Assembly: GCA_024227155.1 (NCBI GenBank) | Contig: JAAELB010001144.1 | Coordinates: 1 to 46,066 of the forward strand | Length of the DNA stretch: 46,066 nt | Reading direction: 5' to 3' | Origin: Desulfobulbaceae bacterium | GTDB taxonomy: Bacteria; Desulfobacterota; Desulfobulbia; Desulfobulbales; Desulfocapsaceae | Part shown: piece after piece, positions 17,155 to 26,342 of the stretch | How the letters are laid out: each line of letters opens with the position of its first letter | Numbering within the stretch: the stretch's first letter is position 1 | Notes under the pieces: generated by a model | Told to the model about the DNA's origin: nothing | What the model saw: only the letters and a program-made list of their open reading frames with translations | Databases searched by the model: none | Program-made: the position numbers and the translations under genes

Positions 17155-17889
17155 ATGAGAATTGCAGTACTATCCGATATTCATTCCAATTTTGAAGCCC
17201 TTGAAGCCGTCTTGGAACATGCGTTACAACGTAATGTAGATAGGTATGTGGGGCTTGGTGATGTGGTTGGTTACGGTGCCAGCCCCAACGAGTGCATTGA
17301 ACTTCTTTTGTCACTTCCCGAGTGTTCAGGTGTTCTTGGCAATCACGACGCTGCCGTTCTGAATATCCCTCTGAACATGAAAAGAGATGCACGCAAAGTG
17401 ATTCAATGGACAAAGTCGGTGCTGACTAAGAGTTCGCTGAGTTATTTAAAAAAGATGGAAGATATCGTCCGGTGGGATAATATCTCTTTTTGCCACTCAA
17501 ACCCGTATCGACCCCGAAATTGGTATTATGTAGCTGAAAAAACATATATTTCATCTTCCTTTGCCCGTTCAAAAGCGAAGGTTCTTTTTGTGGGGCACAC
17601 CCATGTACCGGTGGCCATAACCCGCAAAAACTTTTTCTGTATCTATATCCGCTCTCCTGAACATTCCATGGTGGTTCCGGTGGCTGAGAACAACAGACAG
17701 ATTTTTAATGGAGGGAGTGTCGGACAGCCCCGGGATGGGGATCCCAGGGCCTCGTATCTGATTTACGATACCGCCAAAAGTGTTATAGAATTTTACCGGG
17801 TGAGCTATAGCGTAGAAGTTGCAGCTAAAAAAATTATCTCAGCAGGACTCCCCGGGATTTTTGCCCAAAGACTTGCTACGGGAATTTAG
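17155..17889 (+). CDS. Metallophosphoesterase (calcineurin-like family)
   Basis: A 244-residue enzyme with the complete dimetal motif set: D-I-H-S-N (residues 8-12), G-D-V-V-G-Y-G (about 39-45), G-N-H-D (about 61-64), a mid-chain C-H-S-N-P and G-H-T-H-V-P near residue 145. It probably hydrolyses phosphomono- or diesters, possibly phosphoproteins. The ATG at 17155 is preceded by AGGATC; an upstream TTG at 17140 is less likely. Its last 14 bp overlap the convergent kinase gene, which makes a functional pairing with that kinase possible but unproven. Confidence 0.9.
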   Translation: MRIAVLSDIHSNFEALEAVLEHALQRNVDRYVGLGDVVGYGASPNECIELLLSLPECSGVLGNHDAAVLNIPLNMKRDARKVIQWTKSVLTKSSLSYLKKMEDIVRWDNISFCHSNPYRPRNWYYVAEKTYISSSFARSKAKVLFVGHTHVPVAITRKNFFCIYIRSPEHSMVVPVAENNRQIFNGGSVGQPRDGDPRASYLIYDTAKSVIEFYRVSYSVEVAAKKIISAGLPGIFAQRLATGI

Positions 17890-19297
17890 TGGGATACCGT
17901 TCTGAATCCCACCTTTCTTCCTGTTTAATGGAGCTGGAAAAATCCTGTAGAACTTCACCTTTGCCAAAGCCCGGAAAAGTTATTTGTAAATCCATTTGAA
18001 GTTCTGTGGCGTCCCTGTATCTGCTGGCAAGGTCTTTTTGTAAACATTGTACTATGATGCGGTCAAGTTCAGGGTTGATGTCCGGGTTCACCATGCGGGG
18101 TGCTCTGCTCTCTACAATCGTCTCGATATCCATCGGGTACTCATCATTTTGCTGAAAGTATGGGGCGAAATTGGTTGCAAAGATATAGAGAATGACCCCC
18201 AGTGGCCAGACGTCACTGGCCAGGCAGCTTTCTCCTTCAAACTGCTCTGGAGGCATGAAATTGACAGTTCCCGCAGAGGTGCCCCCTGCTGCCTGCCAGG
18301 AAAGATCTTTGGCGATACCGAAGTCGAGAAGTTTTAGTTGTCCCTGTTTGTTTATTAGGATATTTTCGGGCTTGAGATCGCGGTGAAGGATTTTGTGCTT
18401 ATGGGCGTAGGAGATGACAGAGAGCAGTTGCTGGAAGTAGCGTTCTTTGTCCAGGGAGGAAATAGGCTCTTCCATCAGTTCTTGGAGCGTTGCTCCATCG
18501 ATGTATTCCTGTATGAGAATAAGTCTGCCACTGTCTTTAACAATTTCTATGAGGTGGACAATGTTGGGGTGATAGACCAGGCGCTTTAATATAGCAGCAG
18601 AGCGCAGAACTCTGATATTCATGTCTGGTGAATGGGGTGTTTTCGCAGCTGCAAGTCTTCCGCTGCCAATTTCTTTTACCAGCCAGACGACTCCAAAACC
18701 GCCGAGGCCCAATCTCTTGACTATTTTCCATCGGTCAAAAATGTGTTCTGTGCGATTTTTTGGAATCAAAGATTTAGGCGTAAAATAGTTTACCCCTTCC
18801 TGGAAGTAGTTGACTATCCTGTTCCATGAAGTCTCTTCGCCCCTGTTATCCTGACTTTTACCTTCCAGTTGTTTGCTGGTAATAATCTGGCCCATTTCCA
18901 ATAGAATCAGAAAACTGATGGAAAATCGGTTTGTGTTCAGGGGAAGTTCAATAAAATCATCTGCTCCACTACTCAGATACCTTCTGATATCTTTATGTCT
19001 CTCGCGGGGCACGAGAATCAGTATTGGAGTAAGAGGTCCTATAAAATCACGAATTAAACTGATTATCCTCTCCTGTTTGGGCTTGTCTGCGGTTACACGA
19101 AAGAGTGCCAGGCAAATTCTTCTTTCAGGGTTGCTCTGAACAAAACTGCGCACATTCTGGATAGTGAGGTTTACTGTTTCAATCTCAAATGAAGTAACCA
19201 GGCGTTTCACCAGGTCATGCTCAGAATCAGATAGGCCGAACAGGAGTATGGTCTCGGTAGAGTTCATAGCAGCTTGGGGTCCAAGGTTAGGGAGCAT
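17876..19297 (-). CDS. Ser/Thr protein kinase with N-terminal pseudo-receiver domain
   Basis: About 473 residues. The N-terminal 120 residues look like a response-regulator fold, ending P-I-L-I-L-V-P...S-S-G-A-D-D-F-I-E-L-P. The phospho-accepting Asp of the third strand is not seen (A-L-F-R-V-T), and the usual Lys-Pro is Leu-Pro. The kinase domain has G-L-G-G-F-G-V-V-W, an A-A-A-K lysine (about 219), H-R-D-L-K-P-E-N (305-312), D-F-G (325-327) and P-P-E in place of A-P-E. The helix-C glutamate position reads Ser in my alignment. There is no membrane helix. ATGs at 19330 and 19264 are other possible starts; 19297 has TAGG at plausible spacing. Confidence 0.85.
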   Translation of the reverse strand: MLPNLGPQAAMNSTETILLFGLSDSEHDLVKRLVTSFEIETVNLTIQNVRSFVQSNPERRICLALFRVTADKPKQERIISLIRDFIGPLTPILILVPRERHKDIRRYLSSGADDFIELPLNTNRFSISFLILLEMGQIITSKQLEGKSQDNRGEETSWNRIVNYFQEGVNYFTPKSLIPKNRTEHIFDRWKIVKRLGLGGFGVVWLVKEIGSGRLAAAKTPHSPDMNIRVLRSAAILKRLVYHPNIVHLIEIVKDSGRLILIQEYIDGATLQELMEEPISSLDKERYFQQLLSVISYAHKHKILHRDLKPENILINKQGQLKLLDFGIAKDLSWQAAGGTSAGTVNFMPPEQFEGESCLASDVWPLGVILYIFATNFAPYFQQNDEYPMDIETIVESRAPRMVNPDINPELDRIIVQCLQKDLASRYRDATELQMDLQITFPGFGKGEVLQDFSSSIKQEERWDSERYPTKFP

Positions 19298-19545
19298 TTT
19301 ATAAAGCCTACCAGATCTGAATGCTTTCATTCAAACAAAATGTGAAAGTAGATCAATATTGGGCAGGACCATTACCCATGAAATTATTATCCGATGAGAA
19401 GTGCGCTTGTATAAAAGGGTCAGAACAAATAGTATTAGGGAAGGGACTTTGGGTAGCCCTGAATAATACAATGTAGTAGGAAGCCTTTCTCAAGAAGCAT
19501 GCACCTTCACCAAATTCTTCACATACCTCTATAAGGAGTGGGCTG

Positions 19546-21429
19546 ATGCGCGAATCAGGATATTGGGCAGATAACTATCAGAGGAACAAGCTGTCGGTGG
19601 AAGAAGCCATTGGCAAGATTCAGTCGGGCCAGCGTATCTTTATCGGCTCCTCCTGCGGTGAACCTCAGAGGCTTGTGAAAGGTTTAGCAGATGCCAGCTT
19701 AACCTTCACCGATCTTGAGATTGTCAGGATGTTTAGTGGAGAAAGCACCTCGCTTTCAAAAATTGCAGAAAGATCAAAATCTCAAAATCTAAATATTCGC
19801 TCCTTTTATCTGGGGTCAGCAAATTCAAAAAGTTTCAAAGGGGATCTGCGTTTTATAACCCCTATTAATCTCTCAGATGTTCATAGGCTCATCAAATCCC
19901 AGGTGTTGCCGATCCAGGTTGCCCTTATCCAGGTAAGCCCTCCCGATGATTTTGGCTGGATGTCCATGGGGATTTCCGTGGATGTAACTGGTTGTGCTGC
20001 AGAGACCGCAGATCTGGTAATTGCCCAGGTAAACAGAAAAATGCCCCGTGTACTTGGGCGGAGTTCCATTCATGTCAATGATATCGACTATTTTGTTGAA
20101 CATGATGAGACCCTGATTGAGATTGGTACATTCCCCGATGTAAAATCAGCGAGTATGATCGCAAAATATGTATCAAGGCTCGTTGACGATGGTTCAACGA
20201 TGCAGATGTCTCTCGGTGCCACATCCGCTGCGAATATTGAAGCTCTGCTGGAAAAAAATGATCTGGGAATTCATACGCAATATGTCACCAATACAATAAT
20301 GAAGCTGATGGCTATGGGGGTGGTGACTAACAAGCAAAAAGGTTTTAATAATGGAAAAATAATCTGCAGTAATGCCATAGGTAATCAGGATCTTTATGAT
20401 CTCCTGGAATATAATTCGGGAGTTGAGTTTCATCCTTCAAAGTACGTCAACGATCCGCGAAACATATCTGAGAATAACAAGATGGTGGCGATGAATACCG
20501 GTCGGGAGATAGATCTTACCGGCCAGGTTGCAGTGGATGCGCTGCCTTTTAACAATTTCAGTGGTGTAACAGGGATTCTTGATTTCTTTCGTGGTGCGTC
20601 AATGTCAGAGAATGGGAAGTCGATCCTGATGCTTACTTCGACCAGGGAGCATCATCACGGAAGTAGAATTGTGCCTATTCTCAAAAACAGTGCAGTAGTT
20701 GTTCCTAGAAGCGAGGTGCAGTACGTGGTTACCGAGTTCGGTTCGGTAAATCTTTTTGGTCGAAGTATACAGGAGAGGGCAACAGCACTTATCAGTATTG
20801 CCCATCCTGACTTTAGAGAACAGCTCTTTGAAGAGGCAAAGGAATTAGGGCTCTTGGGGCCTGAACGATCCCTGAGAGAAGAAATGCAAGCGATTTATCC
20901 CTTAGGCCTGGAAGAGACACGGGTGATTGATGGCAGAACTCTTACCTTCAGGCCTGTAAAGTTAACTGATGAGAGGTCAATCCAGGAACATTATTATGGA
21001 CTGGATCAATCAGATGTGGTTTCCCGTTTTTTCCACGAGAAAAAGAGTTTTGTCAGTAAGCAGATTGAACGTACCTTCATTATTGATTACCACAAAGATC
21101 TGACAATTGTAGCGGTAGAAGGGCAGCAGGGTTTTGAGAGAATCCTGGCTGTCGGAGAATATTACCTGAACCCTGAGACAGAGATGGCTGAGATTGCTTT
21201 TTCAGTGGAGAAGGAGTGGCAGGGCAAAGGGATTTCTTCCATCGTTATCAGAAAGCTTTCCGAGGCAGCAAGGCAACGTGGGATTAAAGGGCTTACCGCC
21301 TATACGTCAAAAGGAAATAAGCGTATGGTTAAACTCTTTAACACTCTCAATTATAAAGTGAAGACTTCAACCCAGGGGGGGATGATCTATCTTGAAGCAT
21401 CCTTTGATGGTGTGGAGGAGACTGAATAA
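19546..21429 (+). CDS. Acetyl-CoA hydrolase/CoA-transferase fused to a GNAT acetyltransferase domain
   Basis: A 627-residue fusion. Residues 1 to about 435 form a class-I CoA-transferase/acetyl-CoA hydrolase; the N-T-G-R-E-I-D-L-T-G-Q-V segment near residue 320 carries the expected active-site Glu, and F-N-N-F-S-G-V-T-G-I-L-D-F-F-R-G and E-F-G-S-V-N-L-F-G-R-S also fit. Residues about 460-620 are a GNAT domain with E-W-Q-G-K-G-I-S-S as the acetyl-CoA loop. The first part would exchange or hydrolyse acyl-CoA, the second could acetylate a protein, possibly itself. GGAGTG precedes the ATG. It is a single-gene unit with a strong terminator behind it. Confidence 0.9.
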   Translation: MRESGYWADNYQRNKLSVEEAIGKIQSGQRIFIGSSCGEPQRLVKGLADASLTFTDLEIVRMFSGESTSLSKIAERSKSQNLNIRSFYLGSANSKSFKGDLRFITPINLSDVHRLIKSQVLPIQVALIQVSPPDDFGWMSMGISVDVTGCAAETADLVIAQVNRKMPRVLGRSSIHVNDIDYFVEHDETLIEIGTFPDVKSASMIAKYVSRLVDDGSTMQMSLGATSAANIEALLEKNDLGIHTQYVTNTIMKLMAMGVVTNKQKGFNNGKIICSNAIGNQDLYDLLEYNSGVEFHPSKYVNDPRNISENNKMVAMNTGREIDLTGQVAVDALPFNNFSGVTGILDFFRGASMSENGKSILMLTSTREHHHGSRIVPILKNSAVVVPRSEVQYVVTEFGSVNLFGRSIQERATALISIAHPDFREQLFEEAKELGLLGPERSLREEMQAIYPLGLEETRVIDGRTLTFRPVKLTDERSIQEHYYGLDQSDVVSRFFHEKKSFVSKQIERTFIIDYHKDLTIVAVEGQQGFERILAVGEYYLNPETEMAEIAFSVEKEWQGKGISSIVIRKLSEAARQRGIKGLTAYTSKGNKRMVKLFNTLNYKVKTSTQGGMIYLEASFDGVEETE

Positions 21430-21476
21430 TATTTCAGCAGTTCGCAAGGTATGCGCAGAGTCCGTGGTGGCGAAAT

Positions 21477-21516
21477 AAAATATCTCCCCTTGAAATCGTT
21501 CAAGGGGAGATATTTT
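21477..21516. terminator. Strong bidirectional terminator
   Basis: An 18-base arm AAAATATCTCCCCTTGAA pairs exactly with TTCAAGGGGAGATATTTT around the loop ATCG. A-rich and T-rich ends on both sides serve both the CoA-transferase gene (plus) and the convergent membrane-protein gene (minus). Confidence 0.92.
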
Positions 21517-21538
21517 ATTTTAAAGCAGTAGCTACTTT

Positions 21539-22750
21539 CTATTCTTCATGTACGTAGAAAGGCCATTTGTGGAAGAACCACTCATTCCATAACAGAGGAA
21601 TAATCCACCAGAAATTCCACACCAGGGATTCACCATGTGCGAATCTGTGGCTGAGTTCTGTCATGTGATGGTTTCCAAGTGCCCAGTGACCAAAATTGGA
21701 GTAGTAAAAAATCCAGTAACTTCCAGCGGCAAGTGCCATAACGCCGACAGTACGGAGGATAAATGCTACCCAGCCATCTCGGTCAAGTCCAAAGGCTATG
21801 TCATCAAAATAGTGGTGCCAGATTAAAAATGGAATAAGGAAGAAGCCCGCGATTTCCGCGGAATGAATCCAGTAAAATCGCTGTACTTCTGCGGCGCCCT
21901 TTGACTCTTGCAGGAGATGAAAGGTTTCCGCAGGTACCCACATAGGAATAAGCTTTTTGCAAAGAAACATGAGTAGGAAAGCACCTATCATGGAAATAAT
22001 GACAGAAATTAATCCTTTCCATGGTTGGGGAACGGTTATAGCGCTCCAAGGTTTCATACGCCACACATTTGGGGTCATAAAGAGAATAACAATGGCCCAT
22101 TCCCACCAGCCAAAGACCCAATGAACATGGGAAGTTCCGCCAATACTTTCCCACCAGGCGGGGTTCAGCGCCGCTCCCTTGATGATAGAACCAAAAAAAG
22201 GCACAATGAGAAAACTGTAGCATATCAGTGTCAGCAAACTACCCCAGGCAAATTCTACAAGGCCAGCCTCAGGCTGCTTAAGATTACTTGGCTGGGCAGG
22301 CCATTTGCCAAAAAATATGGTTGAGACCGGATAGGTGTAAAATCCGATAAGTACGAAACAGACCACAGCAACCTGTGCTAGTTTTCCAGGTTTGCCTATC
22401 TCTTCCATGCCGTAAAAGCTGAGGAAGTTAAAGCCAAGACCCAGGATTCTGTAAAAAACTATATCTATAACCAGCCAGACCAGAATAAGGTTGACAATGG
22501 TCATGATAATTCCGCGTTTGGGCTGCTCAATATTCTGGAATGGCCAGTCTCCAAGTAGCATGTGCTGCCAGATACCGACAAGAATCATCATGGCAAGATA
22601 CATGACAAAAGGATATGGAAACCATCCTACAGGGCCCCTTGGGTCACTGAGTATAAACCATAAAAACCAAGCAACTCCAAAAAAGAATACAAATGAAATG
22701 ATCCCGGTGAGCGGTTGCCCCCACCGTGGTCGTAATTCTCCTGCTGCCAT
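21539..22750 (-). CDS. Multi-pass membrane protein, His/Trp-rich, unknown function
   Basis: A 403-residue protein with about ten predicted helices. I do not recognise the family. Histidines sit in or near helices: I-W-Q-H-M-L, S-H-V-H-W-V-F-G-W-W-E-W, I-H-S-A-E-I-A-G, I-W-H-H-Y-F-D-D and, near the C-terminus, G-N-H-H-M-T-E-L-S-H-R-F-A-H. This pattern could bind haem or metal. The ATG at 22750 is chosen for its strong AGGAGGAG site; the frame is open to an ATG at 22837 without one. It stands alone between a strong terminator and a long leader region, convergent with the CoA-transferase fusion gene. Confidence 0.75.
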   Translation of the reverse strand: MAAGELRPRWGQPLTGIISFVFFFGVAWFLWFILSDPRGPVGWFPYPFVMYLAMMILVGIWQHMLLGDWPFQNIEQPKRGIIMTIVNLILVWLVIDIVFYRILGLGFNFLSFYGMEEIGKPGKLAQVAVVCFVLIGFYTYPVSTIFFGKWPAQPSNLKQPEAGLVEFAWGSLLTLICYSFLIVPFFGSIIKGAALNPAWWESIGGTSHVHWVFGWWEWAIVILFMTPNVWRMKPWSAITVPQPWKGLISVIISMIGAFLLMFLCKKLIPMWVPAETFHLLQESKGAAEVQRFYWIHSAEIAGFFLIPFLIWHHYFDDIAFGLDRDGWVAFILRTVGVMALAAGSYWIFYYSNFGHWALGNHHMTELSHRFAHGESLVWNFWWIIPLLWNEWFFHKWPFYVHEE

Positions 22751-23196
22751 ACGCTCCTCCTGTCCTAATCTAGTAAAAACACTTTTTACTCCATCCGATT
22801 GGTGGAACAAACCACGGTCAGCCTGATGGAATGCCATGTCACTTACAAAAATACTTGCTACTCTCTGGATGCACGACCGAGCAGTGGTTCAGGGGTTGGT
22901 GGTTGTCAGTAGTTTAGCGGAACTATCTGATAAGGTGCTATAATCGCCCCTGAACAAGCGCTCAGTCAGAGTGGAATCTGACACTTATTCTACAAATTTG
23001 TCAATAGATTTATTGATGATCGGGTTGTGGGAAGTGTAAATAATCCCCCACGGGCAAGTGTCGCCTCTGTGGGGGACTAAGAAGAAGAGAGTGCTGCTCA
23101 GGAGTAAAGCATTAATCCTAACAGATCGGAACTTTTTCCATGTTTGTACGTGAAGCTTGTCGCTTATCACAAATGACATCGTAGATCCTGGGATTG
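22751..23196. other. Long intergenic region between nhaA and the membrane-protein gene
   Basis: No gene is seen in 446 bp. A possible minus-strand promoter is TTGACA (23004-22999) with a 17-base spacer to a weak -10. A hairpin has arms TCCCCCAC (23044-23051) and GTGGGGGA (23069-23076) around a 17-base loop; on the minus strand it could lie between nhaA and the next gene as a processing or termination site. Confidence 0.4.
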
Positions 23197-24390
23197 TTAT
23201 GGCATTTGTGACTCATTTTTCGGTAAACTTTTGACGAGCAGAAAAGAGCCAAAGATTCCTGAGGCGAGTGAGCCGATGACAATACCGAGCCTTTCGTCAA
23301 ATACAAGCAGTGGGTTGGTTTGGTCAAAGGCGAGAGAGCCGATAAAGAGACTCATGGTAAAGCCGATACCGCATAGGGTGGCCATTCCGTAAAGGGCACC
23401 CCAGTTCATTCCCTCCGGCATCTTTGCAAATTTCAGGATAATGCCAAGCCATATGAAACCAAAGACCCCTATTTGCTTGCCAAAAAACAGACCCAGAGCA
23501 ATCCCTACGGGTACCCCATGGAGAAAAAAGTCGACCGTGGCGTCAGAGACATCTATGCCACTATTACAAAAGGCGAAAATAGGAAGAACAAAAAATGTCA
23601 CAGCTGAGTGAAGGTCATGCTCCAACTCCATCAGCGGCGAATATTCCGGGTCATCTTTTGAGTAGAGAGGGATAAACATGGCAAGGATAACCCCTGCAAG
23701 AGTTGCGTGTACTCCGGATTTTAGGAGTGCCACCCACATAATCGATCCGACAAAAATATACATACTGATTTTTTCCTGCTTCCGCAGGTTCATGAAAAAT
23801 AGAACACAGATACACGCTGCTGCAACTGCAAGGGATAGCATGGAAAGTGAATCGGTATAAAACAAGGCAATGATGAGAATCGCACCAATATCATCAAAGA
23901 TGGCAAGGGATGTGAGCAGGATTTTCAGACTAATCGGTATCCGTGAACCGAGCAGTGTCAGGATTCCCAGGGCGAAGGCAATATCTGTTGCCGCAGGGAT
24001 AGCCCAGCCTCGTATAGCTTCTGGGTTGTCGCTGTTTACCCAGACGTAAATAATCGCTGGAACGAGCATGCCGCCTATGGCTCCTAAGGCTGGCAGAGTG
24101 ATCTTACTTTTGTCTGCCAGCTCGCCAATGAGTAGTTCTCTTTTGAGCTCAAGGCCGACGAGAAAGAAAAATGCTGCCATTAATCCGTCGTTGACCCACA
24201 GTAATAAAGGCTTGGCTATTTCAAGCGGGCCTATCTTGATATGTACCGGTGTGGTAATAAATAGATCGTAAAACAGACTAAATGGTGTGTTTGCCAGTAT
24301 CATAGCAAGGGCGGCTGTACCCATCAGCAGGAGACCTCCTGCTGACTCAGAAGCAATAAATTCTGAGATTCGAACTTTGATTCGTCTCAT
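23197..24390 (-). CDS. nhaA: Na+/H+ antiporter NhaA
   Basis: A 397-residue inner-membrane protein with about 12 helices that exports Na+ in exchange for protons. Family hallmarks are W-A-I-P-A-A-T-D-I-A-F-A-L-G (the two-Asp site region with L-A-I-F-D-D-I-G-A-I-L-I) and V-N-D-G-L-M-A-A-F-F-F-L-V-G-L-E-L-K-R-E. The C-terminus has the G-I-G-F-T-M-S-L-F-I-G signature. The ATG at 24390 has GGAGG nine bases upstream; the longer frame to 24477 runs into the mobile element and is not used. Its presence fits a marine or saline habitat. Confidence 0.96.
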   Translation of the reverse strand: MRRIKVRISEFIASESAGGLLLMGTAALAMILANTPFSLFYDLFITTPVHIKIGPLEIAKPLLLWVNDGLMAAFFFLVGLELKRELLIGELADKSKITLPALGAIGGMLVPAIIYVWVNSDNPEAIRGWAIPAATDIAFALGILTLLGSRIPISLKILLTSLAIFDDIGAILIIALFYTDSLSMLSLAVAAACICVLFFMNLRKQEKISMYIFVGSIMWVALLKSGVHATLAGVILAMFIPLYSKDDPEYSPLMELEHDLHSAVTFFVLPIFAFCNSGIDVSDATVDFFLHGVPVGIALGLFFGKQIGVFGFIWLGIILKFAKMPEGMNWGALYGMATLCGIGFTMSLFIGSLAFDQTNPLLVFDERLGIVIGSLASGIFGSFLLVKSLPKNESQMP

Positions 24391-24459
24391 TGGTTGGAAC
24401 CTCCGTGGCATTCTCGGAGAAACTCCTAGAAGAATACTCACAAAAATGATTTCAAGTTG

Positions 24460-24612
24460 GTAACCGTTCACCAGCACCCCATTTTCGTCCGATCAGGCCT
24501 CCTGGCATAGCCAACTATAGCCCGGAGACCAGCTTGAACGAATCTGGAGCACTGGACAAACGGTTACGGACCTATGTTATGCAATCCTTTTGAAGGGTCG
24601 GTGAACGCCTAC
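24460..24612 (-). mobile_element. 153-bp miniature inverted-repeat element, copy 2
   Basis: It begins GTAACCGTTCACC (24460-24472) and ends GGTGAACGCCTAC (24600-24612), two mismatches from a perfect terminal repeat. It is flanked by a perfect 8-bp duplication TCAAGTTG (24452-24459 and 24613-24620). It is the same length as, and in inverted orientation to, copy 1 at 2588-2740. It lies 70 bp upstream of the nhaA start and about 105 bp upstream of the divergent NnrU-like gene, so it may separate or alter their promoters. Confidence 0.9.
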
Positions 24613-24717
24613 TCAAGTTGTTATTCTTGCTATTGCAAAATACAATCATACAATATGAAAAGATAAAAGATCAAACTGTTTTGCCATCATAGTAAATCTG
24701 ATAACTATTAAAAAATA

Positions 24718-25350
24718 ATGCTAATTTTATGTTTTTTCTGGGTTTTATGGTGTTCAATGCATTCGTTGCTGATTGAACCATCAATAGTGGTTTTTTTAAA
24801 ATCAAGATGTGCTCCACTGCGCAACTATTACCGGCTCTATTACAATCTGATATCTTTAGTGACTCTCATACCACTTGTGATTCTGAGTAGAATAGCGGGG
24901 GGGGAAGTGGTGTTATTGTGGGATGGTTGGGGAAATGTGTTTCGATTGTTCCTGCTGTTTTGTACTTTTGCCTTGTTTTATGGGGGAGCACAGCGTTACG
25001 ATTTATTAAGTTTTCTTGGTGTCAGTCAGATGCGGACAGGTGAGGAGCAGCTATTATTGAGTGAAGATGTACATTTTTATGATACGGGTGTTTTCGGCAT
25101 GACCAGGCACCCATGGTATCTCGGTTCACTTTGTCTGATCTGGTCTGCTCTTCCAGCCTACCCTGCAAAAAGTTTTGCTGTAGCCTCAATTTTATCAATA
25201 TATCTCATTGTAGGAACCATGCTGGAAGAGAGAAAAATAATGAGTCTATACGGAGATCTCTACGGCGAATACAGAGCTAAAGTGTCAATGTTGTTTCCGT
25301 GGAAGTGGCTGGTTAGAAAAATCTTTGCGCACTTTCCTGGCTTCCGGTAG
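24718..25350 (+). CDS. NnrU/isoprenylcysteine methyltransferase-like membrane protein
   Basis: A 210-residue protein with about five helices. The C-terminal part has the ICMT/PEMT-type pattern T-R-H-P-W-Y-L-G (about residues 138-145), later L-E-E-R-K-I-M-S-L-Y-G-D-L-Y-G-E-Y-R, which in the superfamily binds S-adenosylmethionine and forms the active site. It probably methylates a lipid or isoprenoid, but the substrate is not clear. No good ribosome site precedes the ATG at 24718, and an in-frame ATG at 24757 is an alternative. It is 113 bp upstream of serB on the same strand. Confidence 0.75.
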   Translation: MLILCFFWVLWCSMHSLLIEPSIVVFLKSRCAPLRNYYRLYYNLISLVTLIPLVILSRIAGGEVVLLWDGWGNVFRLFLLFCTFALFYGGAQRYDLLSFLGVSQMRTGEEQLLLSEDVHFYDTGVFGMTRHPWYLGSLCLIWSALPAYPAKSFAVASILSIYLIVGTMLEERKIMSLYGDLYGEYRAKVSMLFPWKWLVRKIFAHFPGFR

Positions 25351-25463
25351 TATAGGTCTTATTTTTTTGAAATTTCTCGATTTTGAACAGAGAGCATAGA
25401 CTTCGAAATACCGATTTTCGGTGCAACGGTATCCCACAATTGATGTTTAAAAATAAGGAAAAA

Positions 25464-26342
25464 ATGAGTTCTATCCTCGTTCTTGTCGCGGCAGATGATG
25501 ATAAGCCGTTAACTGAGAAGCATCTTGAAATGGCGAAGTCGTGTTTTGACACCAATTTTCTTTTGGAAAAATGGCTTTCTCCTCAAAAAGCGGTTGAACT
25601 GTATTTTGAGTCAATACCGGGAGCTGTGGAACGTGACAAGCTTGAAGGTCTGTTTGTCGTAGACAGGATTGATACCTTTGTAGTCGCCGATGACCAGAGG
25701 AGAAAGAAAAAACTTCTTGTCTCAGACATGGATAACACCATGGTTATTGGTGAAACCCTTGATGACCTCGCAGAAGCGTGTGGCTTAAAAGATAAAATAG
25801 CAGCAATCACAGATCGGGCCATGCGGGGAGATTTTGACTTTCACCGTGCGTTGAGAATACGGGTTGAGATGTTGAAGGGTCTTGGCGAATCCGCACTGCA
25901 AGAGACGTGCGAGAGGATACAATATATGAAAGGGGCAGAGACCCTGGTGCAGACCATGCGTGCAAATGGAGCAAAATGTGTCTTGGTTTCTGGAGGGTTT
26001 ACAAGTTTTACCGAGCCGGTAGCTGCTCGCCTCGGTTTCCATGAAAATCATGGGAACGTGCTTGATATAGAGGGTGGGGCTCTCACAGGCAAAGTGTGCG
26101 ATCCTATTCTGGATCATCAGTCAAAACTTGAATTGCTGCAATACTATAGTTCTGTCTATGAAATTGATCCCAGAGATACCATGGCTGTTGGCGATGGTGC
26201 CAATGACTTGACGATGATATCATCGGCAGGTCTGGGTGTAGGTTATCATCCAAAACCTTACCTTAGGGAGCGTGCGGATAACAGTGTTCTCTATGGTGAT
26301 CTCACTGCATTGTTATATGTCCAGGGCTATAGCACGTTCTAA
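25464..26342 (+). CDS. serB: Phosphoserine phosphatase
   Basis: A 292-residue HAD-family enzyme that makes serine from phosphoserine. The HAD motifs are D-M-D-N-T (nucleophile Asp88, acid Asp90), V-L-V-S-G-G-F-T (motif II, Ser), a lysine in L-D-H-Q-S-K-L-E, and V-G-D-G-A-N-D-L-T-M (motif IV). The 85 residues in front correspond to the ACT-like leader seen in long SerB proteins. The start at 25464 is chosen for AAGGAA at good spacing; the frame is open back to 25383. Confidence 0.93.
   Translation: MSSILVLVAADDDKPLTEKHLEMAKSCFDTNFLLEKWLSPQKAVELYFESIPGAVERDKLEGLFVVDRIDTFVVADDQRRKKKLLVSDMDNTMVIGETLDDLAEACGLKDKIAAITDRAMRGDFDFHRALRIRVEMLKGLGESALQETCERIQYMKGAETLVQTMRANGAKCVLVSGGFTSFTEPVAARLGFHENHGNVLDIEGGALTGKVCDPILDHQSKLELLQYYSSVYEIDPRDTMAVGDGANDLTMISSAGLGVGYHPKPYLRERADNSVLYGDLTALLYVQGYSTF

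Noticed and set aside
19331-19545. Possible promoter before the CoA-transferase fusion
   Set aside because: TATAAA-like and TACAAT-like hexamers exist, but no convincing -35 at proper spacing was found.
24391-24477. Longer NhaA start
   Set aside because: It runs into the mobile element; the ATG at 24390 has GGAGG at good spacing and matches the family N-terminus.
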